A stretch of 64,000 bases of DNA from an uncultured Paracoccaceae bacterium. GTDB taxonomy: Bacteria; Pseudomonadota; Alphaproteobacteria; Rhodobacterales; Rhodobacteraceae. Shown here one piece after another: positions 61,709-64,000 of the stretch. The notes under the pieces were generated by a model that saw only the letters and a list, made by a program, of their open reading frames with translations, was not told where the DNA came from and made no database searches. The DNA is taken from positions 277,501 to 341,500 of the forward strand of contig CANMMF010000001.1 in NCBI GenBank assembly GCA_947498985.1, read 5' to 3'. The translations under genes were made by a program, and so were the position numbers. The first letter of the stretch is position 1; each line of letters opens with the position of its first letter.

Positions 61709-62979
61709 CCACACAGGGCTCTGACCGCATCCTGCAACGGATGCTGACGCTGCATCCCAAGATCATCGACCTGACGCTGGACCGCATGTGGCGTCTGCTG
61801 GAGGCGCTGGGGCATCCGGAACACGCGCTGCCCCCGGTGATCCATCTCGCAGGCACCAACGGCAAGGGCAGCACGCAGGCCATGATCCGCGCCGGGCTGG
61901 AGGCCATGGGTCTGCGCGTGCATGCCTATACCAGCCCGCATCTCGCCCGGTTTCACGAGCGCATCCGCCTTGCGGGCACACTCATCACCGAAGAGGCGCT
62001 GACCGAGGTGCTCGACGAATGCGCCGCTGCCAATGGCGACACGCCGATCACCTATTTCGAGATCACCACCTGCGCGGCGCTTCTGGCGATGTCGCGCGTG
62101 CCCGCGGATTATACTTTGCTCGAGGTCGGCCTTGGCGGGCGGCTCGATGCAACCAATGTGGTGGAACATCCCGCGCTCAGCATCATCACCCCCGTCTCGA
62201 TGGATCACGAACAGTTCCTTGGCGACACGCTGGGCAAGATCGCGGGCGAAAAAGCCGGGATCCTCAAGCGCGGCGTGCCCTGCATCGTCGGCCCGCAGGA
62301 GGATGCAGCGCTGGAGGTGATCGAGGCCAAGGCCGCGCGGCTCGGTGCGCCGCTTCTGGCCTACGGCCAGCACTGGCATGTCTGGGAGGAACGCGGGCGG
62401 CTGGTCTATCAGGACGAAACCGGGCTTTGCGATCTGCCCCTGCCGGTGCTGCCCGGCGCGCATCAGATCCAGAATGCCGGGGCCGCGCTCGCCGCACTGC
62501 GTGCGTTGCAGATGCCCGAGGCGGCCTGTGAGGGCGCCATGACACGCGCTGTCTGGCCCGCCCGCATGCAACGTTTGCGGGAAGGTCCGCTGGCTCAGAG
62601 CGCCCCGTCGCTCGAGCTTTGGCTCGATGGCGGGCACAACCCGGCGGCGGGTCACGCGCTGGCCACCCATCTCGCCTCCCTGCCGGAGCGTCCCACATAT
62701 CTCATCTGCGGCATGCTCAACACCAAGGATGCAGGCGGATACATGCACCCGCTGGCGCAGGTGGTATCCTCCTTGACCGCTGTTTCGATCCCGGGCGAGC
62801 AGAACACGCTGCCCGCAGAAAGGACCGCCGCCATCGCGGCGGAAAGCGGCATCCCCTCATCGACCGCCGGGACCGTGGCGGAGGCTTTGGCGTCCATTGC
62901 CGAGAAAGACCCGTCGGCGCGGGTCCTGATCTGCGGATCGCTCTATCTGGCCGGGGCGGTGCTGCGCGAGAACGGATAA
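61705..62979 (+). CDS. folC: Bifunctional folylpolyglutamate synthase / dihydrofolate synthase
   Basis: A 424-residue Mur-ligase-type enzyme. The ATP-binding loop GTNGKGS is at residues 50-56, followed by YTSPHLARFHERIRL and the GGRLDATNVV signature; LWLDGGHNPAAGH marks the C-terminal domain. It adds glutamate to dihydropteroate and to folates. Its start overlaps accD. The following intergenic region has no clear terminator. Confidence 0.96.
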   Translation: MTTQGSDRILQRMLTLHPKIIDLTLDRMWRLLEALGHPEHALPPVIHLAGTNGKGSTQAMIRAGLEAMGLRVHAYTSPHLARFHERIRLAGTLITEEALTEVLDECAAANGDTPITYFEITTCAALLAMSRVPADYTLLEVGLGGRLDATNVVEHPALSIITPVSMDHEQFLGDTLGKIAGEKAGILKRGVPCIVGPQEDAALEVIEAKAARLGAPLLAYGQHWHVWEERGRLVYQDETGLCDLPLPVLPGAHQIQNAGAALAALRALQMPEAACEGAMTRAVWPARMQRLREGPLAQSAPSLELWLDGGHNPAAGHALATHLASLPERPTYLICGMLNTKDAGGYMHPLAQVVSSLTAVSIPGEQNTLPAERTAAIAAESGIPSSTAGTVAEALASIAEKDPSARVLICGSLYLAGAVLRENG

Positions 62980-63422
62980 CGCGGCGATCGTGTGATGTCT
63001 CGTTTGGCCATGCCCGACAATCGCTTGATGCTGAGCGGCAGCAAAGGCTGAGGCTGAGGCTGAGGCGGACGCATATGTTGACGTGATCGGCAGACTCCGT
63101 CTAGATGTTGTGGAACGCCGCACGGTGCGGCCATCGCTCGGAGGATCAGCCGCCACAGGCGCCGAAATTGTCCGGTTGCCTGAGCCGCCACGCCCGTCTC
63201 GCAAACCAGGACCGCAACCCCTTGTGGTTGCATGGATTTTCAAATCATAGGTCTTGACACTCCTACTATATATTGACGCACCACGGCTGATTCGCCTATA
63301 CATCCTCAACCCACAGGCGCATCCGGAGAACCCGGCGCCACGTGTGTACAGGGGACATGGATCATGTTGCGCTGCATGTTTGCAGGCTTTTCACCTCGCA
63401 CCCGCACCCGCGGAAGCAGATC
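62980..63422. other. 443-bp intergenic region before the LysM gene
   Basis: No gene was recognised. Features are three tandem GCTGAG hexamers (63048-63065), a CCGCAC-G-GTGCGG palindrome (63118-63130), a 6-bp hairpin GCAACC / GGTTGC (63214-63231), and a sigma-70-like promoter listed separately. The middle part reads like decayed or mobile-element-derived sequence, but I cannot name a parent. Confidence 0.5.
63273..63302 (+). promoter_or_regulatory. Sigma-70-type promoter of the LysM gene
   Basis: TTGACG (63273-63278), an 18-nt spacer, then TATACA (63297-63302). Both elements are close to consensus. A second TTGACA at 63254-63259 lies just upstream but lacks a properly spaced -10. The start would be near 63309, about 115 nt before the chosen ATG. 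Confidence 0.6.
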
Positions 63423-63926
63423 ATGATCCGGATCCTGTGTCTCACGTTCGGATTTGTCACCGCAACGATTGCGCTGCTCTGGGTGGTCATGGCCCCGCCT
63501 TCGGATATTGGCGCCGACACCGTGGCCCGTGCGGAAACCGCCCCGCTTTTCCTGCGTCCCGCCCTGAGCGACACCGTGAAAGCCGCGCCGACCCGTCCGA
63601 TGGCCCGGCCCGATCTGCCGGAGGCGTCCGGGGCCCTTACCGCAAAACATGGCGCCGCGACTGAGCCCCCAGAACAAATGAGCTACGGCATCGTTCACGA
63701 ATTGCAGAAACCGGTCGCGGTGGAGGCGCGGATGCAGGCAAGCGCCGTCGATGATGCAGGCAGGCTTCATCTGGTGCAGGAGGGTGAAAGCCTGGCCGGT
63801 ATCGCGTTCCGCTACTTCGGAACCACGATCGCGTATCCCAGGATCCTCGCCGCCAACCCGACCCTGTTGACCGACCCCGCCGACCTGCAGGCCGGCATGA
63901 CGTTGCGGATCCCCGAGATAAGGTAA
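63423..63926 (+). CDS. LysM domain protein with N-terminal membrane anchor
   Basis: A 167-residue protein. A signal anchor (IRILCLTFGFVTATIALLWVVMA) is followed by a Pro/Ala-rich periplasmic stretch and a C-terminal LysM domain (about 115-167: LHLVQEGESLAGIAFRYFGTTIAYPRILAANP). LysM binds peptidoglycan, so it is probably an envelope protein. The ATG at 63423 (GGAAGCAGATC upstream) gives a normal anchor; ATG 63357 with AGGGGAC is an alternative that would add 22 residues. A strong terminator follows. Confidence 0.88.
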   Translation: MIRILCLTFGFVTATIALLWVVMAPPSDIGADTVARAETAPLFLRPALSDTVKAAPTRPMARPDLPEASGALTAKHGAATEPPEQMSYGIVHELQKPVAVEARMQASAVDDAGRLHLVQEGESLAGIAFRYFGTTIAYPRILAANPTLLTDPADLQAGMTLRIPEIR

Positions 63927-63957
63927 ATCAGGCACAAGACCCGAACCGAGCAGCTCT

Positions 63958-63983
63958 GAGGGTCCTTCGGGACCCTCTTTTTT
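63958..63983 (+). terminator. Rho-independent terminator of the LysM gene
   Basis: An 8-bp stem GAGGGTCC / GGACCCTC closed by a TTCG tetraloop is followed by six T residues, 31 nt after the stop codon. Confidence 0.92.
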
Positions 63984-64000
63984 CATGCGGCATCCAACCG

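Noticed and set aside
63254-63275. TTGACA with TATATT as the LysM promoter
   Set aside because: The spacing between the elements is only about 9 nt; the TTGACG-N18-TATACA pair just downstream is far better.

Overview
The window is a GC-rich chromosomal segment of an alphaproteobacterium, very probably a roseobacter-type member of the Rhodobacterales. The evidence is the 16S rRNA 5' end at the left edge, an RpoE-ChrR pair flanked by the gene set known next to it in Rhodobacter sphaeroides, DUF3775, DUF1365 and DUF3833 genes, a CIRCE-controlled groESL operon and a CtrA-like site before comM. It is almost entirely core genome. I see no phage, insertion sequence, CRISPR array or classical defence island.

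Layout. 1-1057: 5' end of a minus-strand 16S gene with its leader and a sigma-70-type promoter. 1058-4046: methionine sulfoxide repair genes msrP and msrQ with an unusual cysteine-rich small gene between them, then two small exported proteins (DUF302, fasciclin). 4275-7733: two tandem RTX calcium-binding proteins. 7966-12095: clpB with a heat-shock promoter, pyrF, and an 85-residue orphan preceded by two perfect, inverted DnaA boxes. 12184-13931: NUDIX hydrolase and DNA polymerase IV. 14074-20466: a tightly overlapping minus-strand operon (flavin amine oxidase, DUF1365, MFS carrier, DUF3833, SDR, DUF3775) divergent from rpoE-chrR, the singlet-oxygen stress regulon. 20864-26617: pyruvate dehydrogenase operon with a homodimer-type E1 and a lipoyl-fused E3. 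26903-30831: mutL-rmuC-ocd. 31253-39762: a rhodanese, then a polyamine locus with a PLP aminotransferase, a GntR regulator, a complete PotFABC transporter and a flavin amine oxidase.

39895-43720: groESL and comM. 43701-48201: hydrolase, gshB, yraN, rsmI and an LpoA-like lipoprotein (yraN, rsmI and the lipoprotein gene being a common grouping). 48161-54751: glnD, a LysE-type exporter, murJ and a phospholipase D-like protein. 54765-63926: an EamA transporter, three conserved unknowns, ilvD, a CPBP protease, accD-folC and a LysM protein.

No single spectacular new system stands out. The most worthwhile leads are the facing DnaA boxes before the 85-residue gene, a 44-codon ORF locked between two permease genes by 4-nt overlaps on both sides, paired palindromes before aceE, a shared motif before both halves of the polyamine locus, a CtrA-like site before comM, the 11-cysteine protein between msrP and msrQ, and the internally duplicated RTX pair. 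All calls come from reading the sequence; no database search or folding program was run.
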